A program made the translations under genes and the position numbers. This document shows, piece by piece, positions 42,885 to 54,018 of a stretch of 64,000 bases of DNA; the stretch's first letter is position 1, and the number at the start of each line of letters is the position of its first letter. This DNA is from Choristoneura fumiferana (Eukaryota; Arthropoda; Insecta; Lepidoptera; Tortricidae): contig NC_133481.1 in NCBI RefSeq assembly GCF_025370935.1, forward strand, positions 17,798,731-17,862,730, read 5' to 3'. Under the pieces are notes generated by a model. It did no database searches and was not told where the DNA came from. It saw only the letters and a program-made list of their open reading frames with translations.

Positions 42885-43205
42885 GGTTAAACGTGCGAGC
42901 AATGGAGCGCAGTATTCTGGGTGTTCGAAGAACTGAATTAGAAATACGGCACTGCGCTCCAAAACCCGTATAACCGATGTGGGTGCCAAGACCGCTTAGC
43001 TGAAGTGGGACTGGGCTGGACATGTCTACCGCAAGCATCCAGACCGATGGTTCCGAAGGATGGCCAAAGGAGCAGAGGCAGACCCAAGAGGAGATGGCGG
43101 GATGATCTGAGCGCTTTTCAGCTCGATTGGCAGGTGCATGCTGGGAAGAGTGGCGAAAGAAAGGGGAGGCTTTGCCCAGCAGTGGGACATATTACAGGCT
43201 ACATA
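42885..43205 (+). mobile_element. RTE-clade LINE 3' end, three frames
   Basis: Read across frameshifts: MERSILGVRRTE, then LRSKTRITDVGAKTA*LKWD, WAGHVYRKHPDRWFRR, then RPKRRWRDDL, ending in CCAGCAGTGGGACATATTAC and poly-A after AGGCTACAT. These are the RTE end signatures (RAMERxxLG, WAGHxxRxxDxRW, GRPKRRWRDDL). At least two frameshifts and one stop make it inactive. Confidence 0.8.
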
Positions 43206-43209
43206 AAAA

Positions 43210-44055
43210 AAAAGTTAAACGAAATAGAGACAGGAATAAAACATAAATATTACCTATGTTTCTTTTATGAGGAACCAATTTAATTTTATAATAATTTTTT
43301 CTTTGTTTTATTATGTCAGCACTGTGAAAATCCATCATTTATTATTTATATATTTTCAAGTAATTTCATAGCACAGCAGTTAAAAACAAATTACGTGATC
43401 AAAGTTGACAGTGAAAATGTTCATTAAAGCAAATTAAATGGAAACAGAATTACCTTCCTGGCGTTGATTACAAATGCAGGGACGCCATTCTTGCCGACTG
43501 TACCGGGTGTGAGCGGAAGATCCTATGTTATTATTACGAACCAAGATAATCTATGAAACATGATGCACAGTAAACTTGCAAAGACAGTAAGAATACTTGC
43601 TAGCTTTTTTATGGAATAGGGGGAAAACGAGCAATTGGATCGCCTGTTGGTAAGCAAATACCGTCGCCCATGGACACCTGCAACACCAAAAGAGGCATAA
43701 GTGCGTTGCCGGCCTTTTAGGTAGGGTTTTTAGCTGACAATAAAGTAAACACTATAATGCACATAAAAATTAAATAAAACAACTTATAAAACTTGAAAGA
43801 ACCTTATAAACAACGGCTGAAAGGATTTTAGTAAAACTTAGCTAAGAACAGTTTCGATTAGACTAGCTATTAATTAAAAAAATCACATCAAAATCGATCA
43901 ATCTGTTCGCGAGCTATGATGCCACAGACAGACTTACATAGGTAGTATATTAACATAAAACCTATATAAACTACTTCAGTACATAAAACGTAATATCTAT
44001 TAAAACGTTACATAAATTAGTTGAATTGTTTTAAGATAGTAAGCAAGACATGAGA
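43210..44055. other. Mostly unrecognised; contains family K and F pieces
   Basis: 43608-43735 is family K on the minus strand (TTTTTTATGGAATAGGGGGA, AACGAGCAATTGGATCGCCT, CATGGACACCTGCAACACC, GTGCGTTGCCGGCC). 43885-43935 is a family F scrap on the minus strand (CGCGAGCTATGATGCCACAG). The rest holds nothing recognised. Confidence 0.55.
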
Positions 44056-44063
44056 ACTGTGAT

Positions 44064-44160
44064 TCACATAATATTATGTGCCTGTATGTGGAATTCGGAT
44101 ATTCTTCGCAATACACCATTATTACGGTCCGACTCCCACATACAGACACATATTATGTGC
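44064..44160. repeat. Imperfect inverted repeat
   Basis: CACATAATATTATGTGCCTG then TATGTGG at the left pairs with CCACATACAGACACATATTA then TGTG at the right. The left arm is itself partly palindromic (CACATAATATTATGTG). Likely a small MITE; no duplication identified. Confidence 0.55.
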
Positions 44161-44339
44161 ATCACCACAGACAGACGCTAAAAAGTACGGAAAAAAATCT
44201 TCTGCGCTAGAATCTTCAAAATTAATGGTCACTTCCTTTGAAGTACTGTTCTCAATATTGTCACTGTGTTTAAAACATAGATGATCTACGAAACTAGTTA
44301 CAGCGTAAATGGAAAAACGCCGCAATGAGACGTATCATT

Positions 44340-45455
44340 AACGCTTAGTTTAATTACGCTACTTATTTAGTATCTGCGTGAATCGAGACATTCTAATATG
44401 GAAGTATTTCCTTCTGTGGCAATTGCGATTGAATATTAAAATAAAACTCGGTAGCTGTTACTTGCGAGGTTGTCTGTAAAGATTACATTATATTGCGCAC
44501 CCTCGGGAACAATTATTTATTTTTCTCAAAAATTTCCCTAAAAGTTGACATTATTCCTTACATATCAGAAGGCGAAGTGCATAGTTTATGGTCAGCGAAA
44601 AATTAAAAAGTTAAAAAGATTGCAGGCGCGCTAGCTCGATAATTATTTATTATTATTGTCGAGTCTCGAACTTTTTAAAAAGTGAAAACGGCCATGGATC
44701 TGTTGGCACAAGTCAAATGCCAAATCAAATGGCCGGTATCAGTTATTTTGTTGGAACTTTAGACTTTTATCTGGAATTATGGATCTGACATTATAATTAT
44801 ATTGGATCTGAAATTACGATGTTTTATTTAAAATTAGGCGAAACAAAATTATGTAAAGTAAGTTGTATACAAAATGACTTTCACTTAAATGAAAATTAGG
44901 TAGGTTAAGTAATATTAATTAGTTTATCTAAAATTAGGCAAACCGAAAAAAGGCAAAAAGTTGTTAGGCAGAACAAGTTACAACTGATCCTATACTTTAC
45001 TTTTATTACTTAAAATGTATTAACTAAACGAACTAAATACATAAGAAACTAAAGTAACTATAATAAATATACACTATTAATAAAGAAATACACACTTATT
45101 AACTATAATAAGACTACATGAATAGATAATTTTGTAAACTGTGAAACATACGCTTACAATTAAATGCTAAACTTTTCTAAGTTGATTATTTCCTTTCGTT
45201 ACCCGTAAAAAAATCACTCAAGTTGCCATTGTATCGACTCTTGCGCATCTTGCCACGGTATACATAAAACACTATTAAAAATTATCCGTACAGCGTAAAT
45301 TCTTACACGGTGCGTCGCTTTGCGCGTTGCGCGGACACGAAAACTTCATCAGCGCTGCGTGCGCGCAGGTTGCTCCGCTTTGCACTGGTAGATCACTACT
45401 TTACTGTCATGTACAGATCTATTGAACAAAGTTTTTTCATCGTTCGAATAAGTTC
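44340..45455. other. Unrecognised; GC-rich block near the end
   Basis: AT-rich apart from 45300-45395 (GGTGCGTCGCTTTGCGCGTT, GCTGCGTGCGCGCAGGTTGC), which is not repeated in the window and is not evidently coding. Confidence 0.35.
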
Positions 45456-45458
45456 GTA

Positions 45459-45575
45459 ATTTTTTTTATTCGACTGGATGGCAAACGAGCAAGTGGGTCT
45501 CCTGATGGTAAGAGATCACCACCGTCCATAAACATCTGCAACACCAGAGGTATTGCAGATGCGTTGCCGATGTAT
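45459..45575 (-). mobile_element. Family J retroposon 3' end
   Basis: On the plus strand: TTTTTTTATTCGACTGGATG, GCAAACGAGCAAGTGGGTCT, CCTGATGGTAAGAGATCACC and CATCTGCAACACCAGAGGTA then TTGCAGATGCGTTGCCG. This is the only J copy on this strand. Confidence 0.8.
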
Positions 45576-45847
45576 TTATTTTACTATCTCAATTAGCTTC
45601 AGTAAACTTCAGTGAGCTAGTTGAGGAAGCAAGATAAATATTATTTTCCGACAAAATACAATATCAAAATAGTATTCACTACATCTGTAACAACTGTTTG
45701 TTTGTTTGTTTATTTATACTCTTTATTGTACAAAAGGAAAAACAGAAAGGTTACATAAAAAAAGTAAAGTGTTAAGTACAAAGGCGGACTTATACCTGCA
45801 GGGATTTCTGCCAGTCAATCATTAAGTGGTGGCAACACAGCATCAAT

Positions 45848-46085
45848 AATTATAAATATGAAAGTTTGTGTGTATGTGTTTGATATTCTAAAATATTGGT
45901 TTGTAGATAGCTAAATCTTTATTTAGAATAATGTGAAGTTTATATTTTATCTCAATATTCCCACGGGATGGATGTTCATTGTTAGTTGGAATTTAGCAGA
46001 TCAAAGTGGAGTAAACTTAATACAGAATCTCGGTGTAAAGCTAGGTGTATACTGGTGTATTAATCCGGACTTTAGCCGTGACTAA
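45848..46085 (-). repeat. Family D repeat, followed by a T21 run
   Basis: TTATAAATATGAAAGTTTGT at the left is the complement of the family D end. TATTTTATCTCAATATTCCC then ACGGG is the complement of its central word. A 21-base T run at 46136-46156 follows, then a family I-like tail (ATTTAATGTATTTTCTTTCT) up to 46205. Confidence 0.6.
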
Positions 46086-46209
46086 TTTAAAAACGTGGGG
46101 TAATGGATGAGGATGTCGCAATTTCCTTAAAGGACTTTTTTTTTTTTTTTTTTTTTATAGTTAATGATAAATTTAATGTATTTTCTTTCTTCCTTTTTTT
46201 ATAAATAAG

Positions 46210-47335
46210 TAATATGTAAAGTGATTCTAACCTTGTTGTTTTTTTACAGGTAAGTTTGGTTAACTATTTATCTCAAATAAAAGGGGACAATGGTGTAGGT
46301 AAGTTAACATTTTTTTAAGAGAAAAACTTTTTTTTTTTGCATTTTTACTAATTAGTTACTGGCAACATAGTTGTCATTAAAATACTTCTGTGATAAAATA
46401 TAATTGGCATTAAAAAACTCACCCAAACCTACGATAAATAGTAGATTTAAAAATAAATAAGGGCTACACTTCTTTTTCAAGAATACAAATATGACAGTGT
46501 TGTGTCGAAAAACAGGCAATTCTTACGTTTGCCGCATAGGTATGTCATAAACAAGGGGCAGATTGCTGAGTCTAGTGTCATACATATGCCGCAAAACCTT
46601 CATTACTTCAAGCACGGAACACTAAACGTATGCAGCACGTTTTAAATCGACCAGCTTTAGCAAACGACCGACGAAAGGAGGTTAAGCGTTAAGAAATATT
46701 GCGGATAATTCTATGATCACACCCTCTGCTGCGGTAATGGGGTTGTGTGAACCTGGCCTTATAGGATGTTACAGTGTAACGTTCATATAATGTGTAAAAG
46801 TTTCATAATTTTAATATTCAGACGAGAAAATTGTTTTTGAATTAAAACTAACGTGGGTTCGTACGGTCAAGGGCATAAATATATACGTTACCAAGACGTC
46901 AAAAATATCTATACTTACACCTTTATGCCACTAAACATAAGGTCGGTGTATACATATTTTGACGCTATAACTGTATATATATATATTTTTGCATTCGACT
47001 GTAGATATTTATCTAACGAACTTAGAAAAGTTGAATAATAGCTGACACTGTAATTTCAAAGCTTTTTCAATATCTCATGAACTGATTTTAGTTATCTACC
47101 TACCTGATTGATTGATTAATTTGAATTACCTAGAGAGTGATAACAAAGAACTAACAGTACTAAACTAAATTAAGTAATATCTATGTACTGAACCGTTGTA
47201 ACTCGCCCACTATTACATAAACCCCAGTGGGTTTTCCAATAGTGGCATAAAAGTCCATTGTTATTTATTTGTTTTTATTTATTGAATAAATAAATAAAGA
47301 CTTACGTACAAACTATAATATCAGTTATACTAACT
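46210..47335. other. Stretch with no recognised feature
   Basis: AT-rich. A Y-rich tract followed by TTTTTACAG|GTAAGTTTGG at about 46240-46257 resembles an acceptor directly next to a donor; it is noted as a curiosity only. No coding frame is attached. Confidence 0.35.
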
Positions 47336-47339
47336 TTCG

Positions 47340-47600
47340 ATTTAAAAACCGCTCTAAAATAAGTCTAACTTATAACACCCCTTTTTTTCGTCGGGCATTA
47401 GTTATTAACAGTACATTGAGTGTTCATTCTTTCTAGTGCTTGTGTTTATGTTTGCTATGTTTGTCTGTTTGTTAAGACTACTTATCAGCTACTTTAAGAC
47501 CAAATCTCACAAATCTAGTTGTGATCCATTGAATGTGAATCCATTTGTTGTGATCTGATTGACTTCAAATTTCGATGAATTGCTCGTTTAAAGGTATTAG
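47340..47600. repeat. Family F scrap and a diverged family B piece
   Basis: 47340-47400 (TAACTTATAACACCCCTTTT then TTTCGTCGGGC) is family F on the minus strand. 47470-47600 carries TGATCTGATTGACTTCAAAT of family B and ends GAATTGCTCGTTTAAAGGTA, the terminus also used by family H. Confidence 0.5.
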
Positions 47601-47607
47601 ACAGATA

Positions 47608-48273
47608 CAAAAACCGGCCAAGAGCTTGTCGGACACGCCCAAAATAGGGTTCCGTAGTCATTACGAAAAAATTAAGTCATACTTATTTTTATAAGGATTT
47701 CCTATTTTATACGGAATCTTCCAAGTTTATAGTTTTAGTAGGTATATTTTATACCTAAGGCTGCTATTTACTCTTAAACTACTAATAATTCTCAAGTAAA
47801 CTTAGCCGTTATAGTTTTTCTTGTAAGTTTGATATAATTACTACCATTCTGAATTTTTTCAAATTTTTCCACCTACTGGTTTAGATTTTAGGGGTGGGGG
47901 GACGCTAGATTTTAATGAAAATTTGCACTTTAAAGTTGAATATTTCGCAAACAAATCACTGAATCGAAAAATAGTCTTGTCAAACCCCTAATGGTTTTAA
48001 AAGACCTAACCAACGATACCCGACACTATAGGGTTGGATGAGAATAAAAAAATCATCCCCACTTTACGTCTATGGGAGGTACCCTAAAAAAAATATTTTG
48101 ATTTTTTTATTGTACCATTTTGTCGGCATAGTTTACATATATATCCGTGCAAAATTACAGCTTTCTAGCATTGATAGTCAATGAGCAAAGCCGCGGACGG
48201 ACAGACAGACAGACAGACATGGCGAAACTATAAGCGTTCCGTTTTTGCCATTTTGGCTCCGGAACCCTAAAAA
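47608..48273 (+). repeat. Family A repeat, uninterrupted copy
   Basis: Starts AAAAACCGGCCAAGAGCTTG and ends TTTTGGCTCCGGAACCCTAA then AAA. AGGGTTCCGTAG near the start and CTCCGGAACCCT near the end are subterminal inverted repeats. The (GACA)n run at 48205-48220 is part of the family. It serves as the reference for the SINE insertion in copy 3692-4500. Confidence 0.75.
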
Positions 48274-48279
48274 GAATGA

Positions 48280-49125
48280 AGTAAATGAAATTGTTACAAA
48301 AATATAGGATTATACCAAGCCTACACAATAATATATTGTTAACAAAAGATAATACACTAATAAAATATCATGTTATAATCACTCATACAGCCCACACAAC
48401 CATTTTATGCATGCTGCAGTTCACAATGACAACGGTCATACAAATGACGTTACAGTACGGCTATACAATAAATGATTTATAAGCTACATGACTGATACTG
48501 CGGAAGTGATGTCTATAATTTGTATACATTTAATGGTTATATGGCACGTTAATAATTTACCGATGTATGGATTCTTATTACTTTTTTTTTACAAACTTTT
48601 ATTTAATTTGTATTGGATGCGGTTGAAATAGTATTTTATAGAACAGTTGTATGAGAGGGGTCAAAAGAGGCGAGTGGCGTGGGTTACGATACAAGCGTAG
48701 GGAACATCAAAAGAAAAACACACGACGAGAATTTTTGGACTTACTTACATTATATGTTATTATGCAATAATAATAATAAAAATATGATTATATTTTATTA
48801 TGAAATACACTTTCTACGACTTATTACATAAATCACAAAATTAGAGAAAAAAGTAAAACATAAACTTTTTAATAAACAGTATTAATTACTATGGCAAACG
48901 CAAATAGAAGGCAAACAACAATAAACGAGTGGGAAACATGAACATAACAAAGTTTGCCTATGGTAATTTTTATTTTTAATTGACATTTACTTGTCTGTGA
49001 TATTAAAATATGTGTTTCTTATGTGTGATGTCCGTTGGCAGCTAAGCATTTAGTATTGAAAGTTTTGTTCTTCGCATTTTCGAAAAATTAACATATGACA
49101 ACTGTCATTAATACCCCACCACAGA
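48280..49125. other. Stretch with no recognised feature
   Basis: AT-rich, no repeat or gene recognised. Confidence 0.4.
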
Positions 49126-49129
49126 GCAT

Positions 49130-49255
49130 AGAGCACGGCCCACAGAGCAGCAATACCATAAACAAAACAACATGGCCGCCGTGTACGTCATAAACCGAGG
49201 CGGGGGGCGAGATAAGCGACATTTGCATTTAGCTCGCATGTTTGACGTGAAAGAT
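49130..49255. promoter_or_regulatory. GC-richer single-copy block with clustered factor-like motifs
   Basis: Within 126 bp there are a forkhead-like TAAACA (in CATAAACAAAAC), GGCCGCC, a CRE-like TACGTCA, GGGGGGCG, a GATA core (AGATAAG) and an exact octamer, ATTTGCAT. No open frame or repeat explains the block. The motifs are short and could occur by chance. Confidence 0.25.
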
Positions 49256-49449
49256 GTTGTGGAAATTGTAAGCTTGGCTGGTTTTTCTGTTATGATATAT
49301 GCAGGATATGTGTGATCTTGCGCCTGTTTCCTAGTTTGTAAGTTGTTATCTGATCATTATAAACTGTAAGCCATGGATGTACGATTGGTTAAACGTGAGC
49401 TGGTCAAGGAAAAAAATTAGAATAAAAATCAAAGATGTACGTATCCTAT

Positions 49450-49684
49450 CCTAATAATATTACAAATGCGAAAGTTTGTAAGTCTGTTTGTTTGTTAGTA
49501 TATTTGTTTGTTTGTTACTTCATCACGTCTAAACCACTGAACCGATTTAGATGGGATTCGGTACACAGATAGTTTGAACCCCGGAAAAGGACATAGGATA
49601 GTTTTTATCCCGGAAAATTGTTTAGTTCCCGCGGGATAGCGATAAACGAATTCTGCGCGGACGGAGTCGCGGGTAACTGCTAGT
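49450..49684 (+). repeat. Family E repeat, best copy
   Basis: From CTAATAATATTACAAATGCG through GTTACTTCATCACGTCTAAA, CCACTGAACCGATTTAGATG and GGACATAGGATAGTTTTTAT to CCCGCGGGATAGCGATAAAC, ending GGACGGAGTCGCGGGTAACT then GCTAGTA. The start and end both carry (C)TA(A/G)TA words. Used here as the family reference. Confidence 0.75.
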
Positions 49685-49812
49685 ATGTTAATAAATTAAC
49701 TGAAAAATACTTTCTACTTAGTTTGCTCATAATCGAGAGTAGAATTGATTAAGTACACTATGTTTTAGATCAGGTTGTGTTTGTGTTATAAATCATTTTT
49801 TTATTGTGCTTA

Positions 49813-49953
49813 GGGGCTGTTTCACCATCCATTGATTAGTGTTAACTGACGGTTAAATGTCATGCCGTCTCTATTTGTTTTGTTCGAATAGACGGAGACG
49901 GCATCACATTTAACCGTCAGTTAACACTAATCAGTGGATGGTGAAACAGCCCC
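49813..49953. mobile_element. PIF/Harbinger-like foldback MITE, copy 2
   Basis: 141 bp, the same length as 5805-5945 and differing at only a few positions. Flanked by TTA at 49810-49812 and 49954-49956. Two copies with identical ends and different TWA duplications confirm the element boundaries and point to fairly recent transposition. Confidence 0.9.
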
Positions 49954-50678
49954 TTAGTCTAAAAGTTACGAATGCAACATGAGCCAACATGTTTTGGCGA
50001 ACTTGTATAAATTTGGATAATACTGGCCGTTTTGCTTCCAGTTTGAGTTTCTTCTAAAAACTTCGAAGCGCAACTGACAAAATAAAAATGATTAGTGTAG
50101 AGTTAGAAATCAAGTAGAATAACTGACTTTGACAAACCAACCAATATTTTCCGAAATAATGAAGTTATTCCAAAATAAATGCAATCAACTAACTTAAAAT
50201 TAAAAAATATATATTTTTGGGGTGTCTGAGTTATTAAATAGACACTTATATATTTTTTAATTTTATACATACAGATAATTTGAAGTGAAATAAATAAAAT
50301 AGTTAATCAATTGAGTCGTCCAATAAATAACATCTCAGCTTGCTATTTGACATGCAAAATTTAAGCGAATTTGTATTTTGACGAGACAAAAAATATTGAA
50401 GTGTCAACTGTCCTATTATTTTGGATCAGAGCAGTAATAGCATTAAATCTATTTCAATAGATATATCACTTATGCAAAAACATAAAAATCACGTATGCAC
50501 ATCACATACTTATTGGAATTCGAGCTCAAAGGTATTTGTGTTTAATGTAAATTTTATTATTCAACGAATACTTATTCGATTTTCTTCCTTGTCGCTAAAC
50601 ATAAAACGCATACTTTTGTTATAAAACTTTAAAAAAAACTGTCAATTATATACATTATCAACGTAACTATGATCCAGA

Positions 50679-50797
50679 ACGGAGATTGAATCCATCCTTG
50701 TGTTGTTAATATTACTACCATTCGCACAAAGCGCTTCGTTTCATCTTTTATGATGCGGACTGCCAAGGAATGGAATTCACTTCCGTCGTCTGTTTTT
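50679..50797 (+). pseudogene. C-terminal scrap of a CR1/Jockey-type reverse transcriptase ORF
   Basis: One frame reads HPCVVNITTIRTKRFVSSFM, then MRTAKEWNSLPSSVF. RTAKEWNSLPSSVF is the C-terminal hallmark of this clade. The next domain (PDRYNL) is not present here but is seen separately at 56937. Truncated at both ends. Confidence 0.75.
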
Positions 50798-51125
50798 TCA
50801 TCATCATCATTGTCATCATTATAATCCGTATGTCCATTGTCGGAGATAGACCTCCCCCATATCCCTCCAGTTTCTTCAGTTGGAAGCGGCCTGGATCCAC
50901 CGTGAACCTGCGGCTTTAACCAGACCATCCACCCATCTCCGTTGGTCTCTCGTTGGTCTGGTCTCTGTAGACCCTACGCTTCGCTTGCCGATCCGCGGTC
51001 CCCTTCAATAAATTTTCGGCCCCAACGGCCATCTTCTCTCTGCTACATGACCTGCCCATTGCCACTTCGAGCTAATTCGCTTGACAATATCAGTGACCCT
51101 CGTTCTTCTACAGACCTCCCCATTT
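50798..51125 (-). mobile_element. RTE-clade LINE 3' end
   Basis: The left end is (CAT)n then TATGTCCATTGTCGGAGATA and GACCTCCCCCATATCCCTCC. The plus strand then reads CCGTGAACCTGCGGCTTTAA, GCTTGCCGATCCGCGGTCCC and CCCATTGCCACTTCGAGCTA. The same order is present at 57785-58056. Many frameshifts; the minus-strand frame is broken. Confidence 0.7.
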
Positions 51126-51129
51126 CTAA

Positions 51130-51885
51130 TTCAATTTCGAATTTTTTACGTAGATACAACAAAATCACACAAGAACGATGTATGGTAAAAGATGTATTTA
51201 AAGTAACATCAGCTTGTCATTTATAGTATAGGATATAGCATAGAAATCGCATCCACTGAGGCAAGTCCTAACTAAATGTAGCGATGAAAGCCCACCATTT
51301 GTTATTTAAGATTAGCATTAACCCCCCGACACCTATAGTAGCCGTTTTACTATAGCACCGGCCATCATAGGCCATACTACCCACATACTTCGAATATATC
51401 AGCGCTTAAGTACCGTAGGGTCTGTCCATACAAATAATGTTTTCCTTATTATTAAAAATAGTTTTTTTTCTTAGTTTTCTTATAATAATGACAAAATTAA
51501 ATGTTTGAAAGTTTATATCATAAATATATTGAGCTCGTTGATGTCTTTTCTATTAAATGGTGCAATGTCAAATAAAGGTTGAACTTGGTATAAACACAAA
51601 TTTTATGTGGACGACTTGCGTGATATAAATTCACTAATTAAGTTTAGTTGAAGAAGTTATCTATCTATAGGAAGTTACTGAGCTTCTTTTTTAGCAGAGA
51701 AGCGACGTAAATTAGTGTAGTTCATTGATATGGACCTCCGCAAAGTAGTGCCTCAGTCAATAACTGGGAACCATGGCCCAAGCTCTCTGATCTTGTGGGC
51801 AGACCTGTGCCATGCAGTGGGAAGCATGTAGACTGAGAGGACGACTGTGAAAGGTGAAAAAGTGGTCACACAAACTCATTTATGT
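51130..51885. other. Mostly unrecognised; short RTE-like tail
   Basis: 51800-51838 (GCAGACCTGTGCCATGCAGT then GGGAAGCATGTAGACTGAG) resembles the RTE terminus CCAGCAGTGGGACGTATA. The rest has no recognised feature. Confidence 0.4.
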
Positions 51886-51938
51886 TACTTTTATTATTAT
51901 TTGTGTGAACACCACATTTGTACCACTAAGAATCAGGA

Positions 51939-52184
51939 TTACTGTCGCAAAATTCCAATGTCTCCGATCGGAGTCTGATTTCCATGGGGTTTGTCGTCGC
52001 GGGCCACAGGCTGGGTGAATAATAACTGCGCAGGATTATCTTGTGACAGCATAATGGTGTTTCTTCCTGGTACTTGGCACCAAATATGTTGGGGATGTAT
52101 GAATAAGCTCCTAAAGGGGTTTGGTACACGTATTGTAAGTTGTAGGCTATTGGAGCCATTTAAAAAGTCTTCGGCGGGCACTCT
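51939..52184 (-). CDS. Candidate terminal exon, unknown protein
   Basis: On the minus strand a frame of about 81 codons runs from AGAGTGCCC to a TAA at 51939-51941. It includes PFRSLFIHPQHIWCQVPGR and a stretch ending IGDIGILRQ. Upstream is a long pyrimidine tract (complement of about 52216-52250), with acceptor-like TAACAG at 52214 and TTACAG at 52185; only the second keeps the frame, because a TGA lies at 52200-52202. An AATAAA lies about 45 bp past the stop (51890-51895). Against it: a second minus frame and a plus frame are also open here, and no domain is recognised. Confidence 0.2.
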   Translation of the reverse strand, partial: RVPAEDFLNGSNSLQLTIRVPNPFRSLFIHPQHIWCQVPGRNTIMLSQDNPAQLLFTQPVARDDKPHGNQTPIGDIGILRQ

Positions 52185-52282
52185 CTGTAATGTTGGCACT
52201 CAGAGGGTGCCAGCTGTTACAAAGAGGAAAGACTAAAGAAAAAAACTTAAAAAAAAAGATGAAAAAGTGAACGTGGTACAAC

Positions 52283-52449
52283 GAGGGTTTTCATGGAGGC
52301 GAAATCTCGCTAGATGGCGTTAGTATCGGGAGGTCTGTTTGACGTTGGCTCGTGATTAGTTAAAAAACTAAATGAGCCAATCGCAAGCAAACGTCAAACC
52401 ACACGATACTAACGCCATCTAGCGATATTTCGCCTCTGTGAAAACCTTC
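52283..52449. mobile_element. 167-bp inverted-repeat element
   Basis: GAGGGTTTTCATGGAGGCGA, AATCTCGCTAGATGGCGTTA at the left; inward from the right GAAGGTTTTCACAGAGGCGA, AATATCGCTAGATGGCGTTA. The arms are about 65 bp with a centre around TTAGTTAAAAAACTAA. A half-copy pair lies at 24635. No clear target duplication was found. Confidence 0.8.
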
Positions 52450-52579
52450 ATTGGTAACACGTTCGGCGTGTATCTAAAAGACGCGGGTTTGAATCCAGAT
52501 CGCACCCAAATAACAAAATAAGTTGACCCAAAAATCTTTTTCTTATATCACTTAATAAAAAAAAATTAAGTCTGTCCTA

Positions 52580-52797
52580 TGTAAGCAGCGTTTCCTCAAA
52601 TAATATTCGAGGGATGTGTTTTTCATTAACCAATAGAAACACTTTATTTACCCATCCTCGCACAGCACATCTCTGGTGGAAACAGCTGAGCGGAGCGAGG
52701 CGAGGTAAATGAAGCGTTTCTATTGGTTAATGAAAAACATATTCTTCGCAACACATCTTCGCTCATCTCTGGTGGAAACGCTGCTCTAGCGTGACTG
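52580..52797. mobile_element. Family M foldback element
   Basis: GCAGCGTTTCCTCAAATAAT at the left and, inward from the right, GCAGCGTTTCCACCAGAGAT. The inner arms TTTTTCATTAACCAATAGAA and their complement TTCTATTGGTTAATGAAAAA are exact over 20 bp. The centre contains CACATCTCTGGTGGAAACAG and GCGGAGCGAGGCGAGG. A partial copy lies at 36640. Confidence 0.75.
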
Positions 52798-52799
52798 TC

Positions 52800-53375
52800 C
52801 TGAATCTGTAGTATCACAACACAAGCATATATGTCGCAATAAGACGCTTTTATATTTTTTTGACATAATAATATTTGAAAGTAAATGACAATAAAAATAT
52901 TTATTGACCCCAAACTAGGCAGACTTTATACCTTGGGATTCGTACAATATAACCATTCAAATATAATACTTTTGTATCCGCTCATCAAAATTAGGCTAGC
53001 ATTTACTGAGACGTAAAATGTCGTTTTGTTTGACAATTAGAACGTATTAAAGAGCTACGTCAACTCAAAGGACAGGAAATAAATAAACGAGGACTCCGTT
53101 ATTAGTTTGTCCTTTTTTTGCAACAAAATGTAGTCTTTATTACTACCCGATAAGTGCATCCGATATCGGTGTAACGAGTTAATTGCTAAAATTGTGACAC
53201 ACGGCCAAGACGGTTTGCAAGCATCGCTAACCTACGGTCTCTGTCGCAAGCTTGAAGATAGGACCATATGATGACGTGACAATTGGATAATGATATCACC
53301 TAGTCCATACCAAATAGATACATTACTTATTAAAAAAGTATTCATATGGTTTGTTAAGACAGCAATTCTACTAAT
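52800..53375. other. Stretch with no recognised feature
   Basis: No repeat, RNA gene or coding frame recognised. Confidence 0.4.
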
Positions 53376-53376
53376 T

Positions 53377-53655
53377 GTACGATACAGCACGAAGAATTGG
53401 GAAACTGAAGTGGCAGTGGGCGGGGCTCATTGCTCGCATTACTGATGGCCGATTGGGTCAGAAGGCTCTCGAATGGCGTCCGCAGACCGGGAGACGAGCT
53501 GTCGGTAGGCCTCCAACAAATTGAAGCGACGACCTGGTTAAGATCACGGGATCGTGGTGGATGCAGAAAGCACAAGACTGGCCTGAGTGGAGTGCCTTGG
53601 GGGAGGCCTATGACCAGCAGTGGACGTCTTTCGGCTGACATGATGATGATGATGT
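53377..53655 (+). mobile_element. RTE-clade LINE 3' end, nearly in frame
   Basis: A single frame reads DTARRIGKLKWQWAGLIAR, then ALEWRPQTGRRAVGRPPT, one stop, SDDLVKITGSWWMQ, then WSALGEAYDQQWTSFG and a stop, followed by CATGATGATGATGATG. All RTE C-terminal signatures are present in order with one nonsense change, so this is the least decayed RTE end in the window. Everything upstream is missing. Confidence 0.85.
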
Positions 53656-53659
53656 ATGT

Positions 53660-54015
53660 AGGTATTATATTATCCACCTCAGATATGATTAGTGGCATAA
53701 AGATAAATTGATAGCTTTGACGTCTGGGTGAGCAATATATATATTTATGAATTATCACCTTTACTGTAACGCAAATATGATTTCAAAGTTGTCAACACTA
53801 GCTGGCCGTGTGTCACTTGGAGCAACTAACTCATTTAAGGCGAGTCGTCTCTTATTTACGATAGCGGCGACACGTCGTCACTTTCGCCTTAACTCGTTCC
53901 AATGGATTACGTATGTGCGCGGGAGTCGCCAGTAAATTATAAACTGACAAGTAGAATTGTAAATTGAAGTAGCAATGGGTAGGGGATAGATCGTTGTGAG
54001 TCTAGTTGCTCTGAG
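53660..54015. other. Stretch with no recognised feature
   Basis: 53755-53935 is GC-richer (GGCGAGTCGTCTCTTATTTA, GCGGCGACACGTCGTCACTT) with a 62-codon frame but no recognised domain. Confidence 0.35.
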
Positions 54016-54018
54016 GTT

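Noticed and set aside
46240..46257. Adjacent acceptor and donor-like motifs (TTTTTACAG|GTAAGTTTGG)
   Set aside because: Resembles a recursive splice site, but this cannot be supported without evidence that the window lies in an intron, and single matches occur by chance.
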